Below, in pieces: positions 56,078 through 64,000 of a DNA stretch of 64,000 bases. A program made the translations under genes and the position numbers. The notes under the pieces were generated by a model that was not told where the DNA came from, ran no database searches, and worked only from the letters and a program-made list of their open reading frames with translations. Position 1 is the stretch's first letter. Each line of letters starts with the position of its first letter. Source of the stretch: Thecamonas trahens ATCC 50062 (taxonomy: Eukaryota > Apusozoa > Apusomonadida > Apusomonadidae). The stretch is taken from contig NW_013657642.1 in NCBI RefSeq assembly GCF_000142905.1, forward strand, positions 248,854-312,853. The letters are read 5' to 3'.

Positions 56078-57202
56078 GATGAATGCGATGTTTGTCGATG
56101 ACGATTCAGGTGATGATAAAGATGGCGATGTCGATGCAGTTGACGATGCAATTGACGACGATGTTGATGTTGTCGATGACAATAACGTTTGATGTTGACG
56201 TTGACGTTGACGTTGACGTTGACGTTGAAGTTGACGGTGATATGAGGTTGGCGATGATGAGGTTGACGATGATATGAGGTTGGCGATGATGAGCTTGACG
56301 ATAAAGTCCTCCTCCTCGTTGATCACACACACACACACACACACACACGCCCTCTTCCCCCCTCCTCCTTTCACGCCCTGACACTGGCACACAACAAGCT
56401 CTCGTTGGTCGCAATGGTTGGCTCTTGGGTCTCTCCCCTCTTGCCTCGGCCAGAAACACAGTTCCACCAAAGACTTCCAAGGACAAGGTCAACAACTCCA
56501 GTCACAAAGGTTATGCGAAGAGGTAGGGCCCCAAAGCCGTGGGTATGTGGACAAGTGTTGCCGTCTGACCTTCTTGCTCTCCCTCAACCAGTCGCCTGAA
56601 AAGGCCATGGTTGTCAGGGCGAACGGCTGCACCGCCTGCACCCCCCCCCTATCGCCACACACATATGGAGGGGTACAGGCTTGAGAGATAAGGGGAGTAC
56701 GTGATGGATGTAGTTGAGGTTGGATGGGGGATTGTGTTTGATGATGGCTCAGATGGCTCAGCAATCGAAGAAATGGATACGAGGCGAGGTCACGTATCAT
56801 CGCCCTCAATCGGCTCTTGGTATTGCTGTGTTATCGTCAGTCTCTCGCACCGATGAACAGGTGCGCTGTTTCCAGCTCCAAGACGACTACGACGACGATC
56901 ACAGCCACTCAGCCACTCAAAGGCAAGCACAATATACACCAGACGCCAGAGACTAAAGTAGACAACTTACTTGATTTCCATGCATCTGATCAAACCTCTC
57001 AGCTGCTGATCATCCCTTCTCTGCGGCACACCGGTTATGCGCGGCGGAGGCGAAATGGCGAGTGTCCGATCCAAGGCGAACATGATGTCACACACCCGGA
57101 ACACGGGGGGGGGAGGTAGGGGGGCAGGGAAGCGAGCGGCCAAGGGTATGCTATCTGGTCACCTCTCTCACTCAGTCTCTGTACTCTAACTCTCGAGTAA
57201 CT
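56078..57202. other. Intergenic region with hexamer and AC repeats
   Basis: No gene was supported in this 1125-base stretch between divergent genes. It contains GATGATG-type sequence (56083-56185), about seven GTTGAC units (56187-56230), an inverted-looking pair of GATGAGGTTGGCGATGATGAG-like segments (56240-56300) and an AC repeat (about 56325-56349). The promoters of both flanking genes should be here. Confidence 0.6.
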
Positions 57203-60200
57203 ATGTCCTCACAAGAGTATGTGGACAATGTGTTGAAGCAGTTTGAAGGGCTCATTGTGCAGAGGAGGGCCATGCAAAGGAGGGCTGCCCTCCAGTTCAC
57301 CAACGAGTCTGGAGAGAGGGAGACCAGCTCAGTTGGAGGCACAGCTCCTAGCACGCCACCATCATCATCATCATCACCATCGACAGCAGCAACAGCAGCA
57401 GCAGTAGCAAAAACAACAGCAGCAGCTCCAACAACAACAAGTCCTGAAGGTGGTCCAGGTGGATCTGGTTCAAGTACTCCAGTTTCTTCGGCTGAGAAGC
57501 GCAAGGTGGGCCTCTCGGCTGCGTCGGGCTCGCCAACTGGTGCTGGTCTCGATGATGGGCACGGGGGTGGTGAGGTGGTGAAAAAGTCGGAGGCGGAGGC
57601 TGCGGCAGATGTGCGCAAGTCGCTGCGGACTATTTCGCGCGGTATTGCCCTCTTTGCGGCTGGTCATGTCGAGGCCATCGCCACGTTCCTGATGGGAGTG
57701 GCGGCCAAGTACCCGTCCGAGGTCTCGGACAACGTGTCGATGCCGACCAAGGAAGATCGGCCAGATGACATTGACGACCGGTCCGACGACGATTCGGTCG
57801 AGTATGCGGTCCTTCGGTCGCTTGTGGGCGTGGTTCGCCGAGTTAACGCCGCGGGCGAGGCGGCGTCGGCGGCGATTCCAGACGCGCTCTTCAACTTTGC
57901 CTTCAAGTACTTGTTCTTTGCGTACACGCCCGCCATTCAGCATCAGGCGCGACTTGCGTTACAGGCGCTCTCCAAGTACCGGCTCAACGACGTGGTGGCG
58001 CTCTTTCTCAGCAAGATGGGCGAGGTGAAGAAAGATGCGGCCGAGCGCGAGTTTGTGCCCTACATGCGCTCGCTCGGCTTGCTCCACTTTGCGCTCACCT
58101 CGCAGGCGTCGATCGGCTCGTCAGTCCACTTTCTGGGCGTGCTCGCGCCGTTCCTCAAGGCACGCAAGCGGGGTGTGCTCAAGAAGGAGACATGCCACAC
58201 GCTGCAGTCGATTGTGCGGGCGGCTCTCGCGCGGCCAGACGCTCCAGGCGCGCTGCTGTCGACGACTGAGGCGTCGGTGGCGACGCTCTCGTTTGTGGAA
58301 AACTTTGGCGGCAAGATCCGGTTCACTAGCGAGGGCCTTGCGACGCGGGCGGCGTTCCTTGGCTCGGCCGAGACGGCCAAGCCATTCTGGACCTGCTACG
58401 AGGCCATCATCGAGGTTGTGCTCAAGTGGCTCAAGACCAAGAAGCACATCAGTTTTGTTCTCCCGCTCCTCACCACCCTCGTCAACTTTGCGTCGCCGGC
58501 GCTCTGGCTGGCATACTCGGGCGCGCTGGTCAAGGCGCTGGTGGCCCACGCCAAGGACAAGTCGCTCCGCCCGCTTGTCCTTGAGCTGGCATGCCTGTTT
58601 GTGGAAGAGCGGAGGCCGGAACTGTCGGATGAGCCGCTGCGCAACGAGTTTGCCAACCACGTCCACACCCTCGCTGCGGCGCTCTTTGCCAAAAAGGCGT
58701 CGGTCAAGGGTACCGAGGGCCTGCTGGAGCGGTTCCTGGTCGGCGTCGGTGCGGTGTCGATCAAGCTCGGGCTCGCGCTGGTCATCTCGATGTGCTCGGC
58801 GCCGTCGACGTCGGCCAACTACTCGAACGACCAAAAGGCGGTGGCCATGTCGTCGCTCCACCTTTTGGCCAAGGAGCACGGGCCTGAGGCTGCGCACGCG
58901 GTTTCGCTCGCGTCGCCATCGCTCATCGGGTTTTGCGACACGGTCCTCTCGGCGTCCAACATCGAGGCCAAGGACTACCCGCTGCTTGCGGCGGTCATCG
59001 GGGCCATGCCTGCGGTGTCCGAGTCGGATCCGCTCCGGCAGCGCGACCTTGTGCGGCGGATTGCGTACCTGACGACTCACCCGAATCGGCAAGTTTCCGC
59101 GGCGGCGGTGCTCTCTGTCCAGGCGCACATGCTGCTCTCGCCGGGCGACTTTGCGTTTGTCATCCTCTCGGCGCTTACCATCATCCTCACCGATTTTGAC
59201 AAGCTTGTCGAGGAGTCGCTCCTTCGCGCCTTCCAGAACCTCAACCTCCTTCTTGACACGCTCTCGGAGATTCTCGAAGCCAAGGGCACTGCGGTGCTTG
59301 CGCAGGCGCTGAGCTCGACGGACGTGGCCAAGCTGCGGTCGTCGATGGAGGGTGTGGTCCTCATTTGGTTCACCCACCACGAGCACTGGGTCCGGTCCGA
59401 GGTGGCGCGACTGCTGGTGACGCTCTCGCGGCCGGCGTTCCGCGAACTGGAGGCCGCGCTTGACCTCTCCGAGCACGCATGGCTTGTCGACACGCTGGAG
59501 ATCCCGCCGTTGGAGGTTGCTGCCGACCAGGCGCCGTGGGTGACCGCTCTCCGTGACTTGCTCGCACACGCGTGGTTTGCGCACGCCGATGCCATCGCAT
59601 TCGGCTGGTCCAAGCTTGTGGCGCTTTCGTGGGACCTTGCGCCAGACGCGGTGCTGGTTAAGCAGCCCAGGGTTCTGCAGGCGGCGCTTCCGATGTGGTC
59701 GTCGCATGTGCGCTGGCTCTGCGCTGGGGTGCGCTCTGCAGCCGGGGCCGACGCGCTTCGCAATGCGCCGTCGCTGCAGCACTCCCACTCGTCGTCGTCG
59801 CTGTCTGCAGCCATGGCTGCGGCACGGTCCGAAGGTGCAGCAGGAGGCGAAGGCGGCATGCACGGCTTTGACATTCTCTCGCCGGTCCTCATCTCCGAGT
59901 TTCTTACTATTGTGGCGGAGCGTGTGTTCTCGCCCGTCGACGCGGTCGTCGACATTCTCCTCGATGCTGCCGAACACCTGCATATTTCGACGCACGGCGA
60001 GCTGCTGAGCCGGATGGAGACCCATCTGAAGGCGAGTCTGGTCAAAGACAAGGCGCGGGCCAAGGCGTTGCGGCTTGGCACGCCGGACGCCGAAGTTCCT
60101 GTTCTTGGTGCGGACGAGCGGTCGCTGAGGCTCATAGCGGCGCTCTCACGGGCGCTTGTGAAGCGGCCGGAGCTGTACCTCTCGTCGCCGCTCTCGCTTG

Positions 60201-63200
60201 CGGTGAGCTCGTTTGTTTCAGGCTGGTTTGCCAACGCGCACCAGTGGACGGCGGAGAGCACGCCGATCAGCCTGCGGATCCAGGTGGCGGCGGTCCTCTC
60301 TCGGCACCTGCAGTTTGCGCTTGTCGACACCGAGCCGCGGGTGGTGTTCAACTTTCTGCGGGCGCTGCTGACGCCGCTCGGCTCGGCGCGGGCGCAGGAA
60401 GTGGCGTCGAACGTAGAGCTCGAGAGTCATGTGATGGCGGGGATGAGCGCGCTGGTCATGTCTGCGCGCGATGGGCTGGAGCCGTCACTGGAGCAGGAGG
60501 TACTTGCTGAGCTTTCGCTGGCGGGCATGCGAGGCGAGCACGTGCACGGCTACGCGGTGGGCGCGCTCGCAGAGCTGCTGGTCAACAACGCCGAGCTGCT
60601 TGGCTACTACGTGCTCAACTGCTACGAGACGCGCGAGGTGCCCATGGACGGTCCAGATGGGAAGGAACTCTTCCTAGCGTTTCCGGAGAACAAGGATCTG
60701 TTCCTACAGGTTGTGACAGCAGAGATCATTGACCGTGACCGGCTCGACGTCCACCTCAACAACCGGTCGCCGCTCGGGCGGTTCGTCTACCTCGCCTTTG
60801 TGGCGCTGTGCTCGGGTTCGGAGCGGGCCCGTGTGCTCGGGCTCAAGCTTGCGTCTGGCCTCGCGCGGTCGCCGGTGGCGCAGCTGGAGGTCGGCACACA
60901 CCTGCCTGTCATTTCCAACTCGAACGCGTCGACGTACATCGGGGTGGCGGTGGCGTACTCTAAGGCGCTTGCGGAGCGATACCCGTGGCTCACGCTCGAG
61001 CTTTTTGGCCAAGCGGTGCAGTATCTCAACTTGTGGACGTACGAGGAGCTGCTGAACGCGCTGCAGCTGCTCGCACCGTGGGCGCACCACCTCGGGACCC
61101 TGGCGGCGACGTCGGACACCGAGGCGTGGAAGCCGGAGCCTGGCAGTGCGTGGACGCGACCGCCGGACGGGGCGGTAGTGGTGGCCCGGAACGCGGGCTC
61201 GATCTCCGACTCTGTGCAGATGCTGCTCTCGTCGATGTTTGAGCTGACCAAGGCTGCCGTCAAGGGCACGCCGCCGCTGCTTCCGGTCATCGAGCGGGTG
61301 TGGTCGCTTGCGCTCCGTGGGATGGAGCGGTGGGTGCTGGAGAATGTCATGGATGAGGTGGTGACGTTCTTGTTCTCGCGGTATGAGGCATCGCTGGAGG
61401 CGCGGCAGATGGAGCTGAAGGACGACCAACGGGTAGCGACGTACGTGACGGTGGTGCTCTCGCGAACACACGCGGTGGAAGCGCTCTCGCGGAGCTTGAT
61501 GCGGTTCTTCTCACGGCACACGTTTGCCATCGAACTTGACGGCAACGCGTACGTGGCGCACGTCCAACCACTGCTGGAGGGAAGTGCTGTTGTTGGTGGC
61601 GGGGCAGCGCTCTCGCGGAAGCAGCAGTTTGCGCTCTTTGCGTTGCTGGAAGAGACCATCTTTGAGCAGGCGCTGCGGTTCCTGCCTCACCTGCCACACC
61701 TGCTCCAGCTTGCGTTGGTGGTGTACGGAACGGAGCGGCCCGAGTGCGAGGTGTTTGTTCGCAACGTGGTGCACTCGCTTGGCATCTGCCACGCAGTCTC
61801 CACGCTGCAGTTTGAGGCCGGCGCGACGCTGTTTGAGCAGATGCGCGGCGTGGCCGGACTGGGCGTGGCGCAGCTGTCGAACGGGACCGGGCGAGTCGAC
61901 GAGTCGACGTCGAGCACGGTGCTTGAGCTTGTGCGGGTGCTCAACGGGCGCGACGCCAAGTTTCAGGATGCGTGGGCCGGAGTTGCCCTTCAGTGGGGGA
62001 CACAGGAGGCCGACGAGAAGCTCGCGGTCGGATCGCTGGCGCTGTACTCGATCATTGTGCGGCATCTCGACGAGCGGGTGGTGGTCAATCTGGGGCTCAA
62101 CTCGATGCTTGCGCTACGGTTTGGCCAGTTTGCGCGCGTCGACGCAGTGTGCCGGCTGCTGGCCAAGGTTGTGCGCGACGAAGGTGCGTCGGATGGACTG
62201 GTCAATATGGCACTCGATGTGGCGGCCATTCTCGTCCGCTCACCGGTGGTGAGCAACTACGCGTCGGCGATGTTGATTCTGTCGACGGGCGTGGAGCTGT
62301 ACGGCGCGGAGCGAGTCATTCCGCGGTTTGCGGCCATCTGGCACGATGCGGAGCTCGGAGACGACTCGACGCTTGCGCGCGCGCTGTTCCTGGGGCTGAC
62401 GGCGGACACGACGGCAGTGGAGGCCTTTGCGTTCTTCGAGATTGTGGCCATCCAGCACGCCGGCACGCTGGTCAACGACAACTCGCTAGTGGTGACGGTC
62501 CTTGTGCTCCACGCCCTTGCGCTGCTGCTTGCGCGGCCAGAGGCCAGTGACGACGGCAGCAGCGAAGGCCTAGAGCGCAATGGCAGCTCGGGCTCTGTGA
62601 GCGGGGCGGGCGAGGGCGGCAAGGCGATGGCCGGGCCGGCGACGCGGTTTGTGAATTTCGTCGACGCGTTTGTGGAGGCGCAGGGCGAGGCACAGGCCGA
62701 GTCGCGCGGCGTCCTGCTGCAGATGAAGGCGCTTGTGTGCGAGGTGTGGCGAGAGGAGGCAGCGGCGGGCGGCGGCGGGAAGCACGTGCTCGCGCTATCT
62801 GACGACGTGGAGGACGACGAGCAGCTGGTGGCGGCCGAGGTGCGGGAGGCGTTCCTACCGCGGTTCTGCGAGCTGATGGTGGGTCTGTGCCCGTCGCAGG
62901 CGTCGTACGAGTTTGTGGTGGACTTGCTTGTGCGGCTGCTAGAGGGCGGCGAGCGGTCGTGGGTGGCGCGCGAGTGCCACGTGCTTGTGGGTCTGCTGCA
63001 GGCGTACGAGCACTTTGAGCTGCTGGCGGACCACTTTGAGCGGATGGCGTCGTTTGCAGTTGACGCGCTCTTTACCATGTCGGCGAGCGTGGTGGGTGAG
63101 CTTGTCGAGTACGTGCACTCGCGGGCGCCGGACGAGGTGTCAAGCGATGTGTTCCACTTTGAGTACGTGGCCGAGATGCACTCGTACCAGGCGCTGCACG

Positions 63201-64000
63201 GGAGCGGACGAAGCGGGTTGAAGTTCTTCAAGCCGATGGCGGCTACGCGTGAACGCAACGCGCTGGTTACGGCAGCGGTGACCAAGCTCGGCCAGCTGTT
63301 CCGAACCCAGACCGACGGTCTTGCCTTTGACCGCCGAGTCCGCGGCAAAGCGTCGTCGGCGCGGATCCTTCCGTCGCGCCCGCGCAAGTCGTCGGTCTGG
63401 CTTCCGGAAGACGCCAAGGGCGGACTGGAGAATGGGAGGGGCGCTGGCGCTAGTAGTGGCGGCATCGAGCTGGCAGTCAAGCCGGTCCTCTCGGCGCACG
63501 GCGAGGCTGTGCTGAGTGGCCTCCTCGAGACTGACAGTGAGCAAGCCGGAAGCCTCGGCGAGGCTGCAGCGGAGGTGATCTCGAGCTCTGCCGAGCTGAG
63601 TTTGATAGCGCAGGCGTCAGGGGCCGAAGTTGTGGAGCTGGAGTTGGATGTGGCCGAGGTTGAGGCCGAGATCAAGACTGAGGTTGAGGCCGAAGTCGAG
63701 GCCGATGACGAAGCTGAAGTTGAGGCCGAGATTGAGGCCGAGGACAAAGCTGAGGTTGAGGCCGAGGTCGAGGCCGAGGTCGAGGCTGAAGTCGAGGCCG
63801 AGGTTGAGGCCGAGGTCGAGGCTGAGGTCGAGGCTGAAACCCAGGCTTTGGTGCTGAATCTTCCGACCGAGACGGGCACCGACGGTGGCGATCAGGGCCA
63901 GCTCAACACGTCATCGATCTCGCTGGCTGGTGCCAACCGCACGTTTGACACCGATTCCGAGTCGTCGTCGGGAGGCAGCGAGGACGGAGCTGATGTCGCA
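57203..64000 (+). CDS. Furry/Tao3/Mor2-like cell morphogenesis protein (3' end outside window)
   Basis: The frame from the ATG at 57203 (MSSQEYVDNVLKQFEGLIVQ) stays open for 2266 codons to the window edge. After a Ser/Thr/Ala-rich segment (about 35-125) it is HEAT/ARM-like: AIATFLMGVAAKYPSEVSDN, VLPLLTTLVNFASPALWLAY, FAFVILSALTIILTDFDKLV. The stretch YSKALAERYPWLTLELFGQA followed by LLNALQLLAPWAHHLG closely resembles the conserved block of Furry proteins (LAExYPELT, then LLPWM). Furry and its yeast relatives Tao3 and Mor2 scaffold NDR/LATS kinases with MOB and control polarity and cell shape. From about residue 2150 there is a Glu-Val-Glu-Ala repeat. Furry proteins reach about 3000 residues, so several hundred probably lie beyond the edge. 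Confidence 0.72.
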   Translation, partial: MSSQEYVDNVLKQFEGLIVQRRAMQRRAALQFTNESGERETSSVGGTAPSTPPSSSSSPSTAATAAAVAKTTAAAPTTTSPEGGPGGSGSSTPVSSAEKRKVGLSAASGSPTGAGLDDGHGGGEVVKKSEAEAAADVRKSLRTISRGIALFAAGHVEAIATFLMGVAAKYPSEVSDNVSMPTKEDRPDDIDDRSDDDSVEYAVLRSLVGVVRRVNAAGEAASAAIPDALFNFAFKYLFFAYTPAIQHQARLALQALSKYRLNDVVALFLSKMGEVKKDAAEREFVPYMRSLGLLHFALTSQASIGSSVHFLGVLAPFLKARKRGVLKKETCHTLQSIVRAALARPDAPGALLSTTEASVATLSFVENFGGKIRFTSEGLATRAAFLGSAETAKPFWTCYEAIIEVVLKWLKTKKHISFVLPLLTTLVNFASPALWLAYSGALVKALVAHAKDKSLRPLVLELACLFVEERRPELSDEPLRNEFANHVHTLAAALFAKKASVKGTEGLLERFLVGVGAVSIKLGLALVISMCSAPSTSANYSNDQKAVAMSSLHLLAKEHGPEAAHAVSLASPSLIGFCDTVLSASNIEAKDYPLLAAVIGAMPAVSESDPLRQRDLVRRIAYLTTHPNRQVSAAAVLSVQAHMLLSPGDFAFVILSALTIILTDFDKLVEESLLRAFQNLNLLLDTLSEILEAKGTAVLAQALSSTDVAKLRSSMEGVVLIWFTHHEHWVRSEVARLLVTLSRPAFRELEAALDLSEHAWLVDTLEIPPLEVAADQAPWVTALRDLLAHAWFAHADAIAFGWSKLVALSWDLAPDAVLVKQPRVLQAALPMWSSHVRWLCAGVRSAAGADALRNAPSLQHSHSSSSLSAAMAAARSEGAAGGEGGMHGFDILSPVLISEFLTIVAERVFSPVDAVVDILLDAAEHLHISTHGELLSRMETHLKASLVKDKARAKALRLGTPDAEVPVLGADERSLRLIAALSRALVKRPELYLSSPLSLAVSSFVSGWFANAHQWTAESTPISLRIQVAAVLSRHLQFALVDTEPRVVFNFLRALLTPLGSARAQEVASNVELESHVMAGMSALVMSARDGLEPSLEQEVLAELSLAGMRGEHVHGYAVGALAELLVNNAELLGYYVLNCYETREVPMDGPDGKELFLAFPENKDLFLQVVTAEIIDRDRLDVHLNNRSPLGRFVYLAFVALCSGSERARVLGLKLASGLARSPVAQLEVGTHLPVISNSNASTYIGVAVAYSKALAERYPWLTLELFGQAVQYLNLWTYEELLNALQLLAPWAHHLGTLAATSDTEAWKPEPGSAWTRPPDGAVVVARNAGSISDSVQMLLSSMFELTKAAVKGTPPLLPVIERVWSLALRGMERWVLENVMDEVVTFLFSRYEASLEARQMELKDDQRVATYVTVVLSRTHAVEALSRSLMRFFSRHTFAIELDGNAYVAHVQPLLEGSAVVGGGAALSRKQQFALFALLEETIFEQALRFLPHLPHLLQLALVVYGTERPECEVFVRNVVHSLGICHAVSTLQFEAGATLFEQMRGVAGLGVAQLSNGTGRVDESTSSTVLELVRVLNGRDAKFQDAWAGVALQWGTQEADEKLAVGSLALYSIIVRHLDERVVVNLGLNSMLALRFGQFARVDAVCRLLAKVVRDEGASDGLVNMALDVAAILVRSPVVSNYASAMLILSTGVELYGAERVIPRFAAIWHDAELGDDSTLARALFLGLTADTTAVEAFAFFEIVAIQHAGTLVNDNSLVVTVLVLHALALLLARPEASDDGSSEGLERNGSSGSVSGAGEGGKAMAGPATRFVNFVDAFVEAQGEAQAESRGVLLQMKALVCEVWREEAAAGGGGKHVLALSDDVEDDEQLVAAEVREAFLPRFCELMVGLCPSQASYEFVVDLLVRLLEGGERSWVARECHVLVGLLQAYEHFELLADHFERMASFAVDALFTMSASVVGELVEYVHSRAPDEVSSDVFHFEYVAEMHSYQALHGSGRSGLKFFKPMAATRERNALVTAAVTKLGQLFRTQTDGLAFDRRVRGKASSARILPSRPRKSSVWLPEDAKGGLENGRGAGASSGGIELAVKPVLSAHGEAVLSGLLETDSEQAGSLGEAAAEVISSSAELSLIAQASGAEVVELELDVAEVEAEIKTEVEAEVEADDEAEVEAEIEAEDKAEVEAEVEAEVEAEVEAEVEAEVEAEVEAETQALVLNLPTETGTDGGDQGQLNTSSISLAGANRTFDTDSESSSGGSEDGADVA
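63654..63838. repeat. Coding repeat, Glu-Val-Glu-Ala array
   Basis: A purine-rich imperfect repeat of GAGGTTGAGGCC-like 12-base units encodes alternating EVEA with occasional Ile, Asp and Lys. It forms an acidic segment in the Furry-like protein, probably a long single helix or disordered linker. Confidence 0.88.

Noticed and set aside
56078..56470. N-terminal extension of the ubiquitin-like/PH-like protein
   Set aside because: It translates microsatellites (poly Val-Cys, Gln-Arg and Ser/Thr runs), which are more likely 5' UTR than protein.
58121..60025. A 634-codon minus-strand frame inside the Furry-like gene (also 62257-63879)
   Set aside because: Arg/His-rich or Ser-rich shadow composition with no motifs; the plus-strand frame is continuous and has family motifs.

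Overview
This is a eukaryotic nuclear window from a free-living protist with a compact, GC-rich genome. The evidence is spliced genes with GT-AG introns, a Pol III-type tRNA with a T-run terminator, and eukaryote-only proteins: beta'-COP, Sec24, CDK7, SEM1/DSS1, a UBX/PUB protein, an F-BAR protein and a Furry-like protein. TAA, TAG and TGA all end genes, so the code looks standard. The style (G/C-rich third positions, few introns, gene gaps often below 150 bases, C and G homopolymers outside genes) fits an apusomonad such as Thecamonas. That is an inference from gene style, not a database match. A 100-N assembly gap lies at 15532-15631.

Layout, left to right. 1-12.1 kb: a coiled-coil protein (-), a tRNA-Arg(CCG), a WD40 protein (+), an EEF2KMT-type methyltransferase (-), a cyclic-nucleotide-binding K+ channel (-), an aldo/keto-reductase-like protein (+) and a short secreted GH130-like protein (-). 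12.1-24.9 kb: an AT-rich island, a propeller-like protein (-), CDK7 (-) divergent from purine nucleoside phosphorylase (+), an ADP-ribosylglycohydrolase/J1-crystallin protein (+) overlapping tail-to-tail an F-BAR/SH3 protein (-), a coiled-coil protein (-) and an MFS transporter (+). 24.9-34.6 kb: a dual-specificity phosphatase (+), a PUB/UBX protein (+), mitochondrial RsmH/METTL15 (-), beta'-COP in two exons (-) and a Lys-rich protein (-). 35.5-44.3 kb: a 1705-residue solenoid-like protein (+), the two-exon SEM1/DSS1 gene (-) and a PH/leucine-rich-repeat protein (+) whose frame is broken by apparent one-base deletions. 44.3-64 kb: 5-oxoprolinase (-), an FAD monooxygenase (+), Sec24 (-), a protein with ubiquitin-like and PH-like regions (-) and a very large Furry/Tao3-like protein (+) running off the right edge.

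Most genes are unrelated housekeeping functions and I see no operon or gene-cluster logic. Notable points are the two tail-to-tail gene pairs that share one palindromic CTAG as both stop codons, a third pair overlapping by 17 bases, homopolymer-linked frame breaks in two genes, the SEM1 gene visible only after splicing, a channel that appears to carry a C-terminal PB1-like domain, and the AT-rich island.
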